Shown one piece after another: positions 34,632 through 44,273 of a DNA stretch of 64,000 nucleotides; position 1 is the first letter of the stretch; every line of letters begins with the position of its first letter. This stretch comes from Bin55 sp963664665 (GTDB lineage Bacteria > Pseudomonadota > Gammaproteobacteria > Pseudomonadales > Azotimanducaceae): NCBI GenBank assembly GCA_963664665.2, contig CAXXMH010000004.1, forward strand, positions 1,461,630-1,525,629. Reading direction: 5' to 3'. A model generated the notes under the pieces. It was not told the DNA's origin. It made no database searches and saw only the letters and a list, made by a program, of their open reading frames with translations. The position numbers and the translations under genes are program-made.

Positions 34632-35753
34632 ATGACTGAGCAAGCGCGAACCCTAACGATTGAAGACAAGAAATCGCTCTATCGTGATGGCTACATTGTG
34701 GTGAAGAATGCGGTGTCAGACGAGTTGGTCAATAAAGCGACCGCAGCACTAAAGATTCCCAAGCGCGGTCGATATCTCGGCGCCGAAGCGGTGATGACGG
34801 ACCTTGTCAACAAGTCTGACGTAACGCCGATCTTGCATGATGTCATGGGTTACTTCGATCCGCCAAACACGTGCCAAACCGGTATCTCCTGGCCTGCTCG
34901 CCCTTCCGGTCGCTTCACGAACATGGGTTATCGAGACGTAGACATCCCTTATTACGGTGCCGGCGTTCACATGGATGGCAATATCACGATCGCTGCGCCA
35001 CAAGAGGTGCAGGAGGGTACGCCTGAGGAGATCTACCTGAGACACTTCGCATCTGGACCAAAAGGTGATCTAGGCCGATCGCCAGAAGTGATGGGTCACA
35101 ACATGGTGCCATTGTTTGAAGACCCGGATATGACGCTAGGATTGGGGAGTTTTACGGCGTTCGTCTTCGTGTGCCTCAATGACCAAACGGAGGAAGGACG
35201 CGGTCAAACGTGCTTACTCCGCGGTGCGCACCACGAAATCGAAAAGTTCTTCCGATGGCAGTATGAGACGAATGGACATCTCGGACCAGAAGGACCAGGT
35301 TGGCCACGCTTAAACCATGACTGTCCGAATCGTTGCGGTATGAACTATCTGCCGCCGTCTATATTCGAGCAGTTCACTGACGAGGCGTCTGAAACCACAC
35401 CTGACGGTCGACGATGGCCACGGCCAACTCAGATTTTGATGGATAAAGGTGATGCATGCATCGCGATGTACCACATCCCTCATTCAGGCACGCGAAACGA
35501 ACGTGGAACGGAAACGCGCAAGAACATCATCTTTCGGATCAGGAATAAGAAGCGTCAACCAAACGTGATGGTGAACGGCGTGACGGACCATCCAGATCGA
35601 GGCCAGCGCGGTGAATGGTTGGATTTCGAGGAAGGCAACGACCCGTGGGAACGATCCAAACAAGCGATGTGCAACATGTGGGATGAATGGGAAGGTATGT
35701 CTGAGGTCGTTGCAGAGATGCATCACAATGAACGCGGTGCCGCTGCGGACTAA
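34632..35753 (+). CDS. Phytanoyl-CoA dioxygenase (PhyH) family protein
   Basis: The 373-residue protein begins EDKKSLYRDGYIVVKNAVSD, a typical PhyH opening. The 2-His-1-Asp iron site is visible as VHMDGN (HxD) and a distal His in AMYHIPHSGTRNERG, followed by an Arg for 2-oxoglutarate binding. The enzyme is a likely Fe(II)/2-oxoglutarate hydroxylase; its substrate is unknown. It is followed by an ankyrin gene and a second PhyH-type gene in the same direction, with short spacers. Confidence 0.82.
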   Translation: MTEQARTLTIEDKKSLYRDGYIVVKNAVSDELVNKATAALKIPKRGRYLGAEAVMTDLVNKSDVTPILHDVMGYFDPPNTCQTGISWPARPSGRFTNMGYRDVDIPYYGAGVHMDGNITIAAPQEVQEGTPEEIYLRHFASGPKGDLGRSPEVMGHNMVPLFEDPDMTLGLGSFTAFVFVCLNDQTEEGRGQTCLLRGAHHEIEKFFRWQYETNGHLGPEGPGWPRLNHDCPNRCGMNYLPPSIFEQFTDEASETTPDGRRWPRPTQILMDKGDACIAMYHIPHSGTRNERGTETRKNIIFRIRNKKRQPNVMVNGVTDHPDRGQRGEWLDFEEGNDPWERSKQAMCNMWDEWEGMSEVVAEMHHNERGAAAD

Positions 35754-35783
35754 CCGCACAGGTCGAAACTAGCCAAATTCAAG

Positions 35784-36713
35784 TTGGATAAGGATTGGCC
35801 AACTCTCGCCGAGGATCTCCTTGAGACGAAACGCGATACGAGAGCTAGTGTTGGACTTTCTAACGAAACCGATCTTTCACCATTACAAATCGCGGCGCTT
35901 TATGACGCAGACCTCGCTCATGAAATGTTGGCGGCGGGACATGAGTGTGATCTACACAGCGCATGCGCACTTGGCTTGAACAACCAGATTGCGCGGCTAG
36001 CTAAGACCGCGGATCTTTCCGAGGAATCGGACGGTTTACCGCCTCTTGGATGGGCGTTACTCTGCTCCCAATTAGACACTACCAACACGCTCCTTGATTG
36101 CGGCGACGATCCCAATCGTGTCTTATCCCGCATCGGTTTCTTTGTTTGGGAAATCGAAGTATTTGGCGAAGGCGAGTGGCGACCAATTCACCTAGCCGTC
36201 GCCCACGGTTACTCAGAGCATGTGCGCGAGCTGACACGTACGTTGGTGAGAGGAGGTGCTGATCTTGATGCGCCTTGTATGCTCGGAGAACGACCGCTAC
36301 GTTTGGCGTGCACGTATGGTTGGGTTGAGGTCATTGAAGACCTCATGGATTTAGGGGCGCATGTCGACGCGCGCACACTACCTTGTAGTGCTAAAGTTCA
36401 TGCGCTAGCGTCGCCTCAAGGTGAAATGGCGGACCAAGACTTGACCCCACTGATGGTGACAGCTCGCGAAGGTGTGTTAAATGGAGCAAAGTTGCTCATT
36501 CGCCGAGGTGCGGATGTGAACGCAAGGACGGTGCGCAGACAAACAGCGCTTCACATGGCGGCAAACGCGTGGTGGCGAGAGGAAGTCAAGCTCGTCGAGA
36601 TGCTGCTTGCCGCAGGTGCCAATCCGAACGTCGAAGACGAAAGCGGGAGAACCCCACTTGATTGGGCGAACTTGAAGAATTACAACCAAATAGCCGCGAA
36701 ACTGCGGCAGTGA
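35784..36713 (+). CDS. Ankyrin-repeat protein
   Basis: The 309-residue protein carries at least five ankyrin repeats. Clear ones are DTTNTLLDCGDDPNRVLS, RPIHLAVAHGYSEHVRELTR, RPLRLACTYGWVEVIEDLMD, TPLMVTAREGVLNGAKLLIR and TALHMAANAWW. The start is TTG 35784; no ribosome-binding site decides it, and there is no signal peptide. Ankyrin proteins bind other proteins. It sits between two PhyH-type oxygenase genes, and a larger ankyrin gene lies nearby on the other strand. Confidence 0.82.
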   Translation: MDKDWPTLAEDLLETKRDTRASVGLSNETDLSPLQIAALYDADLAHEMLAAGHECDLHSACALGLNNQIARLAKTADLSEESDGLPPLGWALLCSQLDTTNTLLDCGDDPNRVLSRIGFFVWEIEVFGEGEWRPIHLAVAHGYSEHVRELTRTLVRGGADLDAPCMLGERPLRLACTYGWVEVIEDLMDLGAHVDARTLPCSAKVHALASPQGEMADQDLTPLMVTAREGVLNGAKLLIRRGADVNARTVRRQTALHMAANAWWREEVKLVEMLLAAGANPNVEDESGRTPLDWANLKNYNQIAAKLRQ

Positions 36714-36718
36714 GTCAG

Positions 36719-37663
36719 ATGATTAGTAGGAACCGACGACTCTTCTCACTTGATCGGAATGAAAGGATGTTAGACGCAAACCCCTCAGCCAGCTATATCA
36801 AATCGGCAAGTGACGCAGAACTCGCAGAACTCTTCCAATATCTCTACGATCTTCAAGGTTATCTTGTCGTAGAGGACGTGTTGAGCGAAGAGCAAGTTGA
36901 GACGCTCAATCGAATTCTCGATGAGACGTTACCCGACTTCCCAGCGGAGCGAGGCGAGCGAACGCAGGAGAAAAGCCTAGGTGTGTATGACAACTATCGT
37001 TTTGGAATGGCTGGCGGCTCGTACAAGTCCAACCCGGGTTTTCTGGCATATGGTCAACCGTTCGTGGATCTGCTCGATCACCCATTGACAATACAGATCA
37101 TGCGCATGCAGTTAGGTGAAGCGTTTCGCTTGGATCGTATTTTTGGCATGCGTATGGAAAAGGGGATGCCGAGTGGAAGACTGCATTCGGATTACGGTGC
37201 TTCCGAACCTTTTACGCGCGCGGAACGAGGAAAGTACTACCCACAACCTGGTCACCAAGCGTTGCACGGTTTTGCAGTAGCTGCGTTTAACCTGTCCGAC
37301 AGCGGTCCGGAGACAGGTGGGCTCTGCTGCATTCCTGGAAGCCACAACAGTCACTTTAAACTCCCAGATTGCATTCGTAACGGCACATTTGAAGGAGTTG
37401 TGATTTGCCCTGAAGCGCCAGCCGGCAGCGTAACGTTCTTCACGGAAGCTACAACACACGGGACAATGGCTTGGAAAGCGGACCACGAACGAAGGTCATT
37501 GCTATACAAATACTGCGCTTCACAATTGACTTGGTCCCGCACACGTGTGACTGCTCCGGAGAATCTCACGCTAACTCATCGTCAGCAGCGTTTGCTTGAA
37601 GAGCCTGCTGGTGCGCAGTGGTTCTTTGAATCACTTTTCAAAGACGAACCCTCAGAAACTTAA
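36719..37663 (+). CDS. Second PhyH-family dioxygenase
   Basis: ATG 36719 follows the ankyrin stop by five bases; ATG 36767 is another candidate just after GAAAGG. The product (314 residues from 36719) has the PhyH layout: FQYLYDLQGYLVVEDVLSEE, the iron-binding HxD in GRLHSDYGA and distal His in EATTHGTMAWKADHERRS, with the Arg of that segment placed to bind 2-oxoglutarate. GGLCCIPGSHNSHF is another family motif. It is probably an iron- and 2-oxoglutarate-dependent hydroxylase; substrate unknown. Confidence 0.82.
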   Translation: MISRNRRLFSLDRNERMLDANPSASYIKSASDAELAELFQYLYDLQGYLVVEDVLSEEQVETLNRILDETLPDFPAERGERTQEKSLGVYDNYRFGMAGGSYKSNPGFLAYGQPFVDLLDHPLTIQIMRMQLGEAFRLDRIFGMRMEKGMPSGRLHSDYGASEPFTRAERGKYYPQPGHQALHGFAVAAFNLSDSGPETGGLCCIPGSHNSHFKLPDCIRNGTFEGVVICPEAPAGSVTFFTEATTHGTMAWKADHERRSLLYKYCASQLTWSRTRVTAPENLTLTHRQQRLLEEPAGAQWFFESLFKDEPSET

Positions 37664-37700
37664 GACCAATGAAAATCTATTCACTCAAAGGAGTTTTTCG

Positions 37701-38186
37701 ATGCTAACGAGACGACAAGCCGTAATCGGTACAAGTTTGACCCCGATCTTGCCGTTGTTCGGTCAGGTTGCCGACGCAACGAAGGAAGCGTTGACGAATT
37801 CGCGCCTGATCTACATGACTCCTATCAAATCTGATGGCGCGGAGAGCACGTGCAAGGGTGAAGTGTGGTTCATGTACGACGGTGACTCTCAGATCTTTGT
37901 CGTCACGCAGTATGAAGCGTGGCGCGCTAATGCCATCCGCCAAGGATTGACTTCTGCGCGAATCTGGGTTGGTGAGTTCGGAATTTGGACGCGCGCAGGC
38001 GATTCCTACCGGTCTGCGCCGGAGCTTATGCTCGAAGGGTCAATCGAGGATGATGTTGAGGCGCAAGATGCCGCACTCGCGAAGATGGGCACGAAATACA
38101 CAGATGAGTGGGGTGTTTGGGGACCGCGATTTCGTGAGGGTTTGCGCGACGATAGTCGAGTGATGCTACGCTACACGATTTCGTAG
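37701..38186 (+). CDS. Small exported protein, possibly split-barrel-like
   Basis: I start at ATG 37701, seven bases after AAAGGAG; a start 105 bases upstream would lie inside the preceding gene. The 161-residue product opens MLTRRQAVIGTSLTPILPLF, a Tat-like or Sec-type signal. The rest (STCKGEVWFMYDGDSQIFVV, YEAWRANAIRQGLTSARIWV) has the strand pattern of the pyridoxamine-oxidase/nitroreductase split barrel, but the match is weak. It ends a group of four co-directed genes with the PhyH and ankyrin proteins. Confidence 0.6.
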   Translation: MLTRRQAVIGTSLTPILPLFGQVADATKEALTNSRLIYMTPIKSDGAESTCKGEVWFMYDGDSQIFVVTQYEAWRANAIRQGLTSARIWVGEFGIWTRAGDSYRSAPELMLEGSIEDDVEAQDAALAKMGTKYTDEWGVWGPRFREGLRDDSRVMLRYTIS

Positions 38187-38211
38187 TTTTCGAGTGTCGA
38201 ACTCGAACTGT

Positions 38212-39825
38212 CTAGGTAAGAAGCGCCACTAAGTCTTGATGGTCGCGTCTAGCGGCCCACGCCGCGGGTCGAGCCCACTCTGGCATCTCGGCGGGCTCGT
38301 GCACGTTACGATCTGGAAACTGCTCAAGCAGGTATTCAGCGTACTCTCTCGCACCGAACATCGCGGCCCATCCTAGTGGCGTGGTGCAGTATTCCTCATC
38401 GATCAGACTCGGATCGGCGCCGTACTTCACCATCAATTTCGCGCCGTCCACATAGTTTTTCTGCGCCATGAGATGAAGAGGACGCATTGACTGCCAATTA
38501 GGCAGGTTGGGATCCATGTCGTGCTGAAGTAGCACTTCGCATAGGTCTAAGTCATGCCAAAGATAGGTTTGACATCCGGTCAGCACAGGCGGAACCCGCA
38601 TTCCCGCATTGAGCATCATGTGAACCAAGGTCTCGTAGCTATTGCTTACTGCGTGGGGAAAACCTTCTTCGGCCATCGCACGGAGGAATGGTTCCGACGC
38701 GTGTTGCACAACTGCGGCAACCACATCGACGTTGTTTTCGTGGAAATATTGTGTAAAACCAACTTTGCCGCCGTGTCGATACATTAACTCACGCATCTCA
38801 CGATTGAATGCAGACTCAGTCGGGTTGCCGGAGGATTCGACTCCCGCGTTCGGATCTGCGCCAGCGGCAAGGAGCGCGCGTGCGATTTCAAAATAACCAA
38901 GGTGTGACGCAGCCCACAGCGCATATCCTTTCGGACAGTTGCCCCCTTCTTCCAGGTTTGGATCGGCGCCTGCTTCGAGCAGCGTATTGACGATGTCAAC
39001 GTAGTTGCGTTCAGCAGCAGCCGACAGTGCACGTTTACCACCAGATTCTTGGTGGTTACACAATGCAGGGTCACTCGCCAGCAATTCGCGCACACGGTCT
39101 TCGTCGCCCAGTGCCGCTGCAATCGTGACGGTGTACTCCGCACCGTGTTTTAAAAGCAGCCGTACGGTGTCATAGTCATTCCTTTGTGGCCAGTACGGAT
39201 GTAGCCATAACGCAGAAGTGATGGGTCTAAATCCAAAGCCACCTAGTCGATTGTCGCTTGAGAAACCGGGAGTGTCTACCTCGGCTCCATGTGCGATAAG
39301 TAACTCGATTAGAGCATGGTTCTTAGCTTCTACCGCGTAATGGATCGGCCGCCGACCGACATCGTCGCCACGATTCGCGAGCGTTGGGTCCACGTCAAGC
39401 AAGCGTTTAACCGTCTCTAGCTCGCCATTCTTGCTTGCCGAATGGATCGGATGGATGTCACCCTCGGAGCTCATTAAGGTTAGAGCGATTTCACGCAAAT
39501 AGTCGATAAGTTCGCTATGACCACGATCCGTCGCGACCTGGAGGAAAGTCTCTTGACCGTAGAGAGTTTGCAACGTCACATCTGCACCACGGTCGACTAG
39601 CAATTTGGCTGCTTCGAAGTGACCCTCGCGTACGGCAAAGTGGAGCGGCGATACATACCAGTACTCGCACCGAGCTAATTTGGGACTCGTGTCTAGCAGC
39701 TCAGTCAGTTGCTTGATGTTGCCATCGCGTGCGGCATTCAGCGTTTTCCAAATGTCAGAATGCCTCACGCGGCCGGTCCAATCGAGCTTGTCATTGTCGA
39801 GTTCGTGCGGTTTTATCAGATCCAT
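38212..39825 (-). CDS. Large ankyrin-repeat protein
   Basis: The 537-residue protein consists mostly of ankyrin repeats. Good examples are SPLHFAVREGHFEAAKLLVD, HPIHSASKNGELETVKRLLD, RPIHYAVEAKNHALIELLIA, RALSAAAERNYVDIVNTLLE, ALWAASHLGYFEIARALLAA and TPLGWAAMFGAREYAEYLLE. There is no signal peptide or membrane helix. About ten repeats can be counted, some irregular. It is transcribed opposite to the PhyH group, with a gap of only 25 bases between the stops. Function unknown beyond protein binding. Confidence 0.85.
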   Translation of the reverse strand: MDLIKPHELDNDKLDWTGRVRHSDIWKTLNAARDGNIKQLTELLDTSPKLARCEYWYVSPLHFAVREGHFEAAKLLVDRGADVTLQTLYGQETFLQVATDRGHSELIDYLREIALTLMSSEGDIHPIHSASKNGELETVKRLLDVDPTLANRGDDVGRRPIHYAVEAKNHALIELLIAHGAEVDTPGFSSDNRLGGFGFRPITSALWLHPYWPQRNDYDTVRLLLKHGAEYTVTIAAALGDEDRVRELLASDPALCNHQESGGKRALSAAAERNYVDIVNTLLEAGADPNLEEGGNCPKGYALWAASHLGYFEIARALLAAGADPNAGVESSGNPTESAFNREMRELMYRHGGKVGFTQYFHENNVDVVAAVVQHASEPFLRAMAEEGFPHAVSNSYETLVHMMLNAGMRVPPVLTGCQTYLWHDLDLCEVLLQHDMDPNLPNWQSMRPLHLMAQKNYVDGAKLMVKYGADPSLIDEEYCTTPLGWAAMFGAREYAEYLLEQFPDRNVHEPAEMPEWARPAAWAARRDHQDLVALLT

Positions 39826-39879
39826 GTCAAGCTCTCGTTCGGTTGATTTGTTATGCAGTCTGGAATAGCGATCAATAGC

Positions 39880-40278
39880 CTACGTTGAATCGCGGATTTC
39901 TTCCATATATTGCTTGTGGCGGTCTGGGTCGACCATCATGGACGCGAAGTAGAGCAGCATGTCTTTGTGGCTCTTGCGAAGTTTCGCCTTTTCCATGCAT
40001 CGCTCGCCGTCTTTTGTCGTCAAAAATCGAAACGCTTCGACAAGCGCGTCTTCCCCACCAAGCCGATTTTCAGCCTCACTTTCAATTACGCGGTATGCGT
40101 CTTCAAGGTCAGCTTCCGTCATATCGAGATTCTCGGGATCCATCACGAGGTTACTCCACATGGTGGTCAGAAAGATTCGCCACTGATCCTTGTCGATCAA
40201 ATGATCGGTCACCATGCACTGTTTGTCCATCTCTGCAAACAGCGGCGCTAGTCGACGGAGTACTTCGTCAGATTCCAC
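39880..40278 (-). CDS. Small acidic helical hypothetical protein
   Basis: The 132-residue frame starts at GTG 40278 and reads as an all-helical, acidic, soluble protein (LRRLAPLFAEMDKQCMVTDH, MTEADLEDAYRVIESEAENR). I do not recognise a family. Codon content is like its neighbours, and it lies in the minus-strand run of the ABC exporter and the ankyrin gene, so it is probably real. No ribosome-binding site supports the start strongly. Confidence 0.6.
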   Translation of the reverse strand: MESDEVLRRLAPLFAEMDKQCMVTDHLIDKDQWRIFLTTMWSNLVMDPENLDMTEADLEDAYRVIESEAENRLGGEDALVEAFRFLTTKDGERCMEKAKLRKSHKDMLLYFASMMVDPDRHKQYMEEIRDST

Positions 40279-40341
40279 GAAAAACTAATATCAAGCGAGA
40301 ACGCGTCGGATAGATGATATGCACGCCCGTCCAGTCTGCCG

Positions 40342-42222
40342 TTACGAAGCAGACAACGACTCGTGCTGCCAGGCTGCGCGGAACGACTGGTCCATACTCT
40401 GTTGTGCGTAGAGCTCGAAATAGCGACCTCGCGATTGCAGCAGTTCCTCGTGCGAGCCCGTCTCAACGATGTGACCATCTTCGATGAATACGATCCGGTC
40501 GGCGTTTCGTATTGTCGTAAGCCGATGGGCGATGATAAAACTAATTCGACCCGACAACATGCGTTCAATCCCATGTTGAATTCGTTGCTCTGTCTCGGTA
40601 TCGACCGAACTGGTGGCCTCGTCTAAGACGAGAATCTGGGGAGAAGCGAGAATAGCACGCGCGAACGACAACAGTTGTTTCTCACCAGCAGAGAGCCGAT
40701 TGCCACCTTCGCCAACCTCGGTGTCATAGCCGTGCTCAAGCCCGGATATGAACTCGTGGGCTTCAGATAACTTGGCCGCACTCTCAACCTCCGCGTCAGT
40801 TGCGTCGAGATTGCCGTAGCGTATGTTCTCTCTGACCGTACCACTGAAGACATGTGCCTGTTGTAGCACGATGCCGAGATTGGAATGTAACCAGTACTGA
40901 CTTCGATTCCGATAGTCGACGCCGTCAAAATAAACGCCGCCGTGTGTTGGCTCGTAAAAGCGACAGATGACATTGACGAGTGTCGTTTTGCCGCCGCCTG
41001 TTGGACCGACAAAAGCGATCGTCTGACCTCGTTCAACAGTGAGATTGATGTCGCTGAGCACCTGTCGATTAGTGTCGTAGCCAAAACCTACATTCACTAG
41101 TTCGATCTTTTGTATCTCGGCTGCGCCGCCATCGAACGCGACGGCGCCGGTTTGCGCGGACTCATGGTGGAGTTTCATGGCGTCCTGCACCGAAGTCGAA
41201 TCCTTGATTTCAGGTTCAGCTTGAATGATGCTAAGTACTCGTTCCGCGCTTGCCTGCGCCATCTGAAGTTCGGCGAACCACATACCAACGAGTTCAAACG
41301 GCTCGAAGAAGTGCGTCACCAACATCATGAAAGTGATAAGCGTCGTCACAGCAATACTGCCGGCCAGCATCTCTGAGCCACCATAGGCGAGCGCCAGCCC
41401 ATACGAAACGCTACTAGCGGTAACAATGATGGGTACGTAGATCGCGGAAAGGGTCAAGTTACGTACCGATGCTCGATACATGCTTCGCGTCTGTGATGAA
41501 AACTTGCGTGCGTTGGTGCGCTCCTGCACGAACACCTTGCTCGTTTCCATACCCATGATGCCTTCATTGAACGAACCGGTGATACGTGAGTTTGCTGCGC
41601 GAACTTCACGAGCTGAGCCAAGGATCGAACGTTGAAACTTCGCAGAAACCCAAAAAATGAAAGGCATGACCAACAACATGACGAGGGTGATCTTCCAGCT
41701 CAGCCAAGCCAGGGCAAAGCTTGTCGCGAGGATCATCGTTGCGCCCCAAATGATGTCGAGTAACGCCCAGCAGACGATGTTCGTTAAGCGTTCGCAATCT
41801 GACGTTAGGCGAGCGACTAGCCAGCCAACTGGTCGTTTATCGAAGTACGCAAACGACTGTTGCTGCAAGTTCCTGAACGCGTCGATCCGTAAGTCGTAAC
41901 TCGCATAGACGCGCAGCTTGTTGGTAAAGTACAGAAAGAACCCAACAGCGCCCGCGATGACCAGGGCCATCGTGACGTAGAGTATTGCCCACATCATGAT
42001 GGGTGCATCCGCACCGTACTCGACGATATCGTCCAACAACCATTTCGTAATTAACGCGTATACGGGTTCTAGCACACCCGTGATGATGGCTGCGATAATC
42101 AAGAACACGAGCTCACGTTTGTACGGCAAGATGTAGCGGAAGAGCTGTTGCCACAGCGCCCAGTCAATATTTGGCGCGGCGGTTGGATCGAAATGTTCGT
42201 CTTCTAGCAGTAGATCAGACAT
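40342..42222 (-). CDS. ABC exporter half-transporter, second subunit (MdlB-like)
   Basis: The 626-residue protein has an N-terminal six-helix export domain (about 30-330) and a C-terminal ATPase: Walker A FVGPTGGGKTTLVN, signature LSAGEKQLLSFARA, Walker B ILVLDEATSSVD with the catalytic Glu present, and the switch His in IIAHRLTTIR. The signature is unusual (LSAGE rather than LSGGQ). It overlaps the partner gene by 8 bases. Together they look like a heterodimeric multidrug or lipid exporter of the MdlAB/TM287-288 type, with this subunit supplying the intact catalytic Walker B. Confidence 0.88.
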   Translation of the reverse strand: MSDLLLEDEHFDPTAAPNIDWALWQQLFRYILPYKRELVFLIIAAIITGVLEPVYALITKWLLDDIVEYGADAPIMMWAILYVTMALVIAGAVGFFLYFTNKLRVYASYDLRIDAFRNLQQQSFAYFDKRPVGWLVARLTSDCERLTNIVCWALLDIIWGATMILATSFALAWLSWKITLVMLLVMPFIFWVSAKFQRSILGSAREVRAANSRITGSFNEGIMGMETSKVFVQERTNARKFSSQTRSMYRASVRNLTLSAIYVPIIVTASSVSYGLALAYGGSEMLAGSIAVTTLITFMMLVTHFFEPFELVGMWFAELQMAQASAERVLSIIQAEPEIKDSTSVQDAMKLHHESAQTGAVAFDGGAAEIQKIELVNVGFGYDTNRQVLSDINLTVERGQTIAFVGPTGGGKTTLVNVICRFYEPTHGGVYFDGVDYRNRSQYWLHSNLGIVLQQAHVFSGTVRENIRYGNLDATDAEVESAAKLSEAHEFISGLEHGYDTEVGEGGNRLSAGEKQLLSFARAILASPQILVLDEATSSVDTETEQRIQHGIERMLSGRISFIIAHRLTTIRNADRIVFIEDGHIVETGSHEELLQSRGRYFELYAQQSMDQSFRAAWQHESLSAS

Positions 42223-44053
42223 GGCGTAACGACTCGAATTTGATCGACTGATCCATCAGATCCTGCAATTCGCAGAGTTCGTGGTATGGGCCGGGTTTCT
42301 TCGACAGTTCTTCGTGCGAACCGACTTGGACAAGCTCCCCGTGTGCGAAGACGAGGATCCTGTCAACGCTACGAAGTGTCGACAAACGATGGGCGACAAT
42401 GAAGGTTGTGTGTTTTCCTCGTCTGGCTTCCAAGCTTTCCAGTATGAGGTTTTCAGTGTTCGTGTCCACCGCGGACAATGCATCGTCAAGGATCAGGATT
42501 GGTGGCTCTTTCAAGAGCGCACGCGCAAGTGCAAGTCGCTGACGTTGACCTCCCGATAGAGTTACGCCACGTTCACCGACCATCGATTCATAGCCTTCGC
42601 TGAATCTCTCGATTGAGCGATGTAGCGCAGCTTCTTTCGCCGCGTTCGTCAGTTCTGAGTCGCTTGCGTCTTCCTTACCCACTAAAAGGTTCTCGCGTAC
42701 CGAGCGCGAGTAAAGAAACGGCTCTTGAAGCACGATCCCAATATTGTTTCGTAACCATTTACGGTTGATCGTCGTGATATCAAGCCCATCGACGAGAATC
42801 CGACCACTAGCCAACTCGTGGACTCGAAGAAGTGCGCGAAGCATTGTGGATTTACCCGAGCCTGGCGCACCGACAACCCCTATGGTCTCTCCGCCAGCAA
42901 CGCGTACTGATACGTTCTCAATTGCTGCCGTTTCTGTGCCGAATCGAATCGAAACGTGCTCGAACTCAATCTCTCCATGCAAGAGAGAGATGGCAGGATC
43001 GGGTTGCTCCGTTTCTTCGGTGGTGCTGAGGATGTAGTTGATACGTCGTAATGCGACGACCGCTTTACCACCATCCGCAAGCAGGCGACCAATATGCCTG
43101 ATGCGCCAAACGACGTAAGTGACGTACATAAGGAATAGGAAGAGCTCGCCAATGTTTATCTTCCCTTGAAGATAGAAGTAAGCCCCAACAAATAGCACCA
43201 CGCCTACCTGCATCATCGCGAAGACGTCCGTGCCACCCCAGTAGAGTGCCATCACCTTGTTCAGTCGAACATAGTTGTCTCGAAACGCGCGATTACGTTT
43301 CTCAAACCGGTTCTCCTCATATTCGTGACGGGCAAAGGCGCGCACCACGCGAATCCCGGTTAGATTCTCCTGAATGACCGCTGTCAGTGCACCTTCCGAT
43401 TCGTCAACGACCTTGAAGAGTTTTGTAATGCTTCTAAAAAAGAAGAACGAACTACAAAACAGAACCGGAATCAGAATGAAAGCAAACCATGCCAATTCGG
43501 TGTTGTGCCAGAATAACACCGGGATCATTCCGGCTAAGAAAAGCAACATCCGACCCGCTTCGTCCACGTCGCTATGCATGAATATGCGGACAGTTTCGAT
43601 GTCGGATGAGCATCGTTGTACAAGGTCGCCGGTCTCCGATTCATCGAAGAACTTCATCGGCACGTGATGCAGTCGGTCGTAAAGTGTTTCTCGTAATCGC
43701 TTCGAAATGCCTTCTGATGCGACTGCCGACAGTCGATCACGGCCGAATTGGCATGTCATTGAGACCATCGTCAGCAGTACGCCGGCGATTGCTGACACGA
43801 TTAGGTAAGGCAATAGCGCCTGCGGAATCGTTAGCCAGTTCGAGACGCTCAGCAGAATGTCATTAGCGAATGTAAAGTCACGCTCAACGATTACGTTAAG
43901 TGCGTGTTTCCCGATCAGCGGCACCAGGAGCATCAACATTGCGCCTGACGTGGATAGCAGAACTGCCGCAGAGTACCTCAGACGGTGTCCACGTGTCAGA
44001 CGGGTGATTGTGTGTCTTGCTAGTTGGACAGGCGCAGCAACTTCAGCATTCAT
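42215..44053 (-). CDS. ABC exporter half-transporter, first subunit (MdlA-like)
   Basis: The 612-residue half transporter starts at ATG 44053. The membrane domain (about 25-320) is followed by an ATPase with Walker A VVGAPGSGKSTML, the canonical signature LSGGQRQRLALARALL, and Walker B ILILDDALSAVD, in which Asp replaces the catalytic Glu. This asymmetry, with the intact signature here and the intact Glu in the partner, is known from heterodimeric exporters with one degenerate ATP site. Substrate unknown. The gene lies upstream of and overlaps its partner. Confidence 0.88.
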   Translation of the reverse strand: MNAEVAAPVQLARHTITRLTRGHRLRYSAAVLLSTSGAMLMLLVPLIGKHALNVIVERDFTFANDILLSVSNWLTIPQALLPYLIVSAIAGVLLTMVSMTCQFGRDRLSAVASEGISKRLRETLYDRLHHVPMKFFDESETGDLVQRCSSDIETVRIFMHSDVDEAGRMLLFLAGMIPVLFWHNTELAWFAFILIPVLFCSSFFFFRSITKLFKVVDESEGALTAVIQENLTGIRVVRAFARHEYEENRFEKRNRAFRDNYVRLNKVMALYWGGTDVFAMMQVGVVLFVGAYFYLQGKINIGELFLFLMYVTYVVWRIRHIGRLLADGGKAVVALRRINYILSTTEETEQPDPAISLLHGEIEFEHVSIRFGTETAAIENVSVRVAGGETIGVVGAPGSGKSTMLRALLRVHELASGRILVDGLDITTINRKWLRNNIGIVLQEPFLYSRSVRENLLVGKEDASDSELTNAAKEAALHRSIERFSEGYESMVGERGVTLSGGQRQRLALARALLKEPPILILDDALSAVDTNTENLILESLEARRGKHTTFIVAHRLSTLRSVDRILVFAHGELVQVGSHEELSKKPGPYHELCELQDLMDQSIKFESLRHV

Positions 44054-44273
44054 ATCGATGGGTGAACGCTCTAGCTATGCCATACGACGGTACCGTATGC
44101 GTGTCGCCAGAACGCTCAAAGTAATCAGGTTTGAGAGTCGGGTGGGGAGGTCCATTGCTGACCTCCTCCGCATTGGGCGGCAATCTTAGAAAGTTTCAGT
44201 CTACGTGTTAATGACTTGCACTCGTTCGTCGCACTTCTTTCGACCGATTCCGCAGGGATCTAACGCGAGACCC

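Noticed and set aside
44146..44166. Hairpin GGAGGTC-CATTGCT-GACCTCC between the exporter and CurA-like genes as a terminator
   Set aside because: The stem is perfect but only seven bases, and no T-run follows on the strand of the upstream gene, so a terminator call is not supported.
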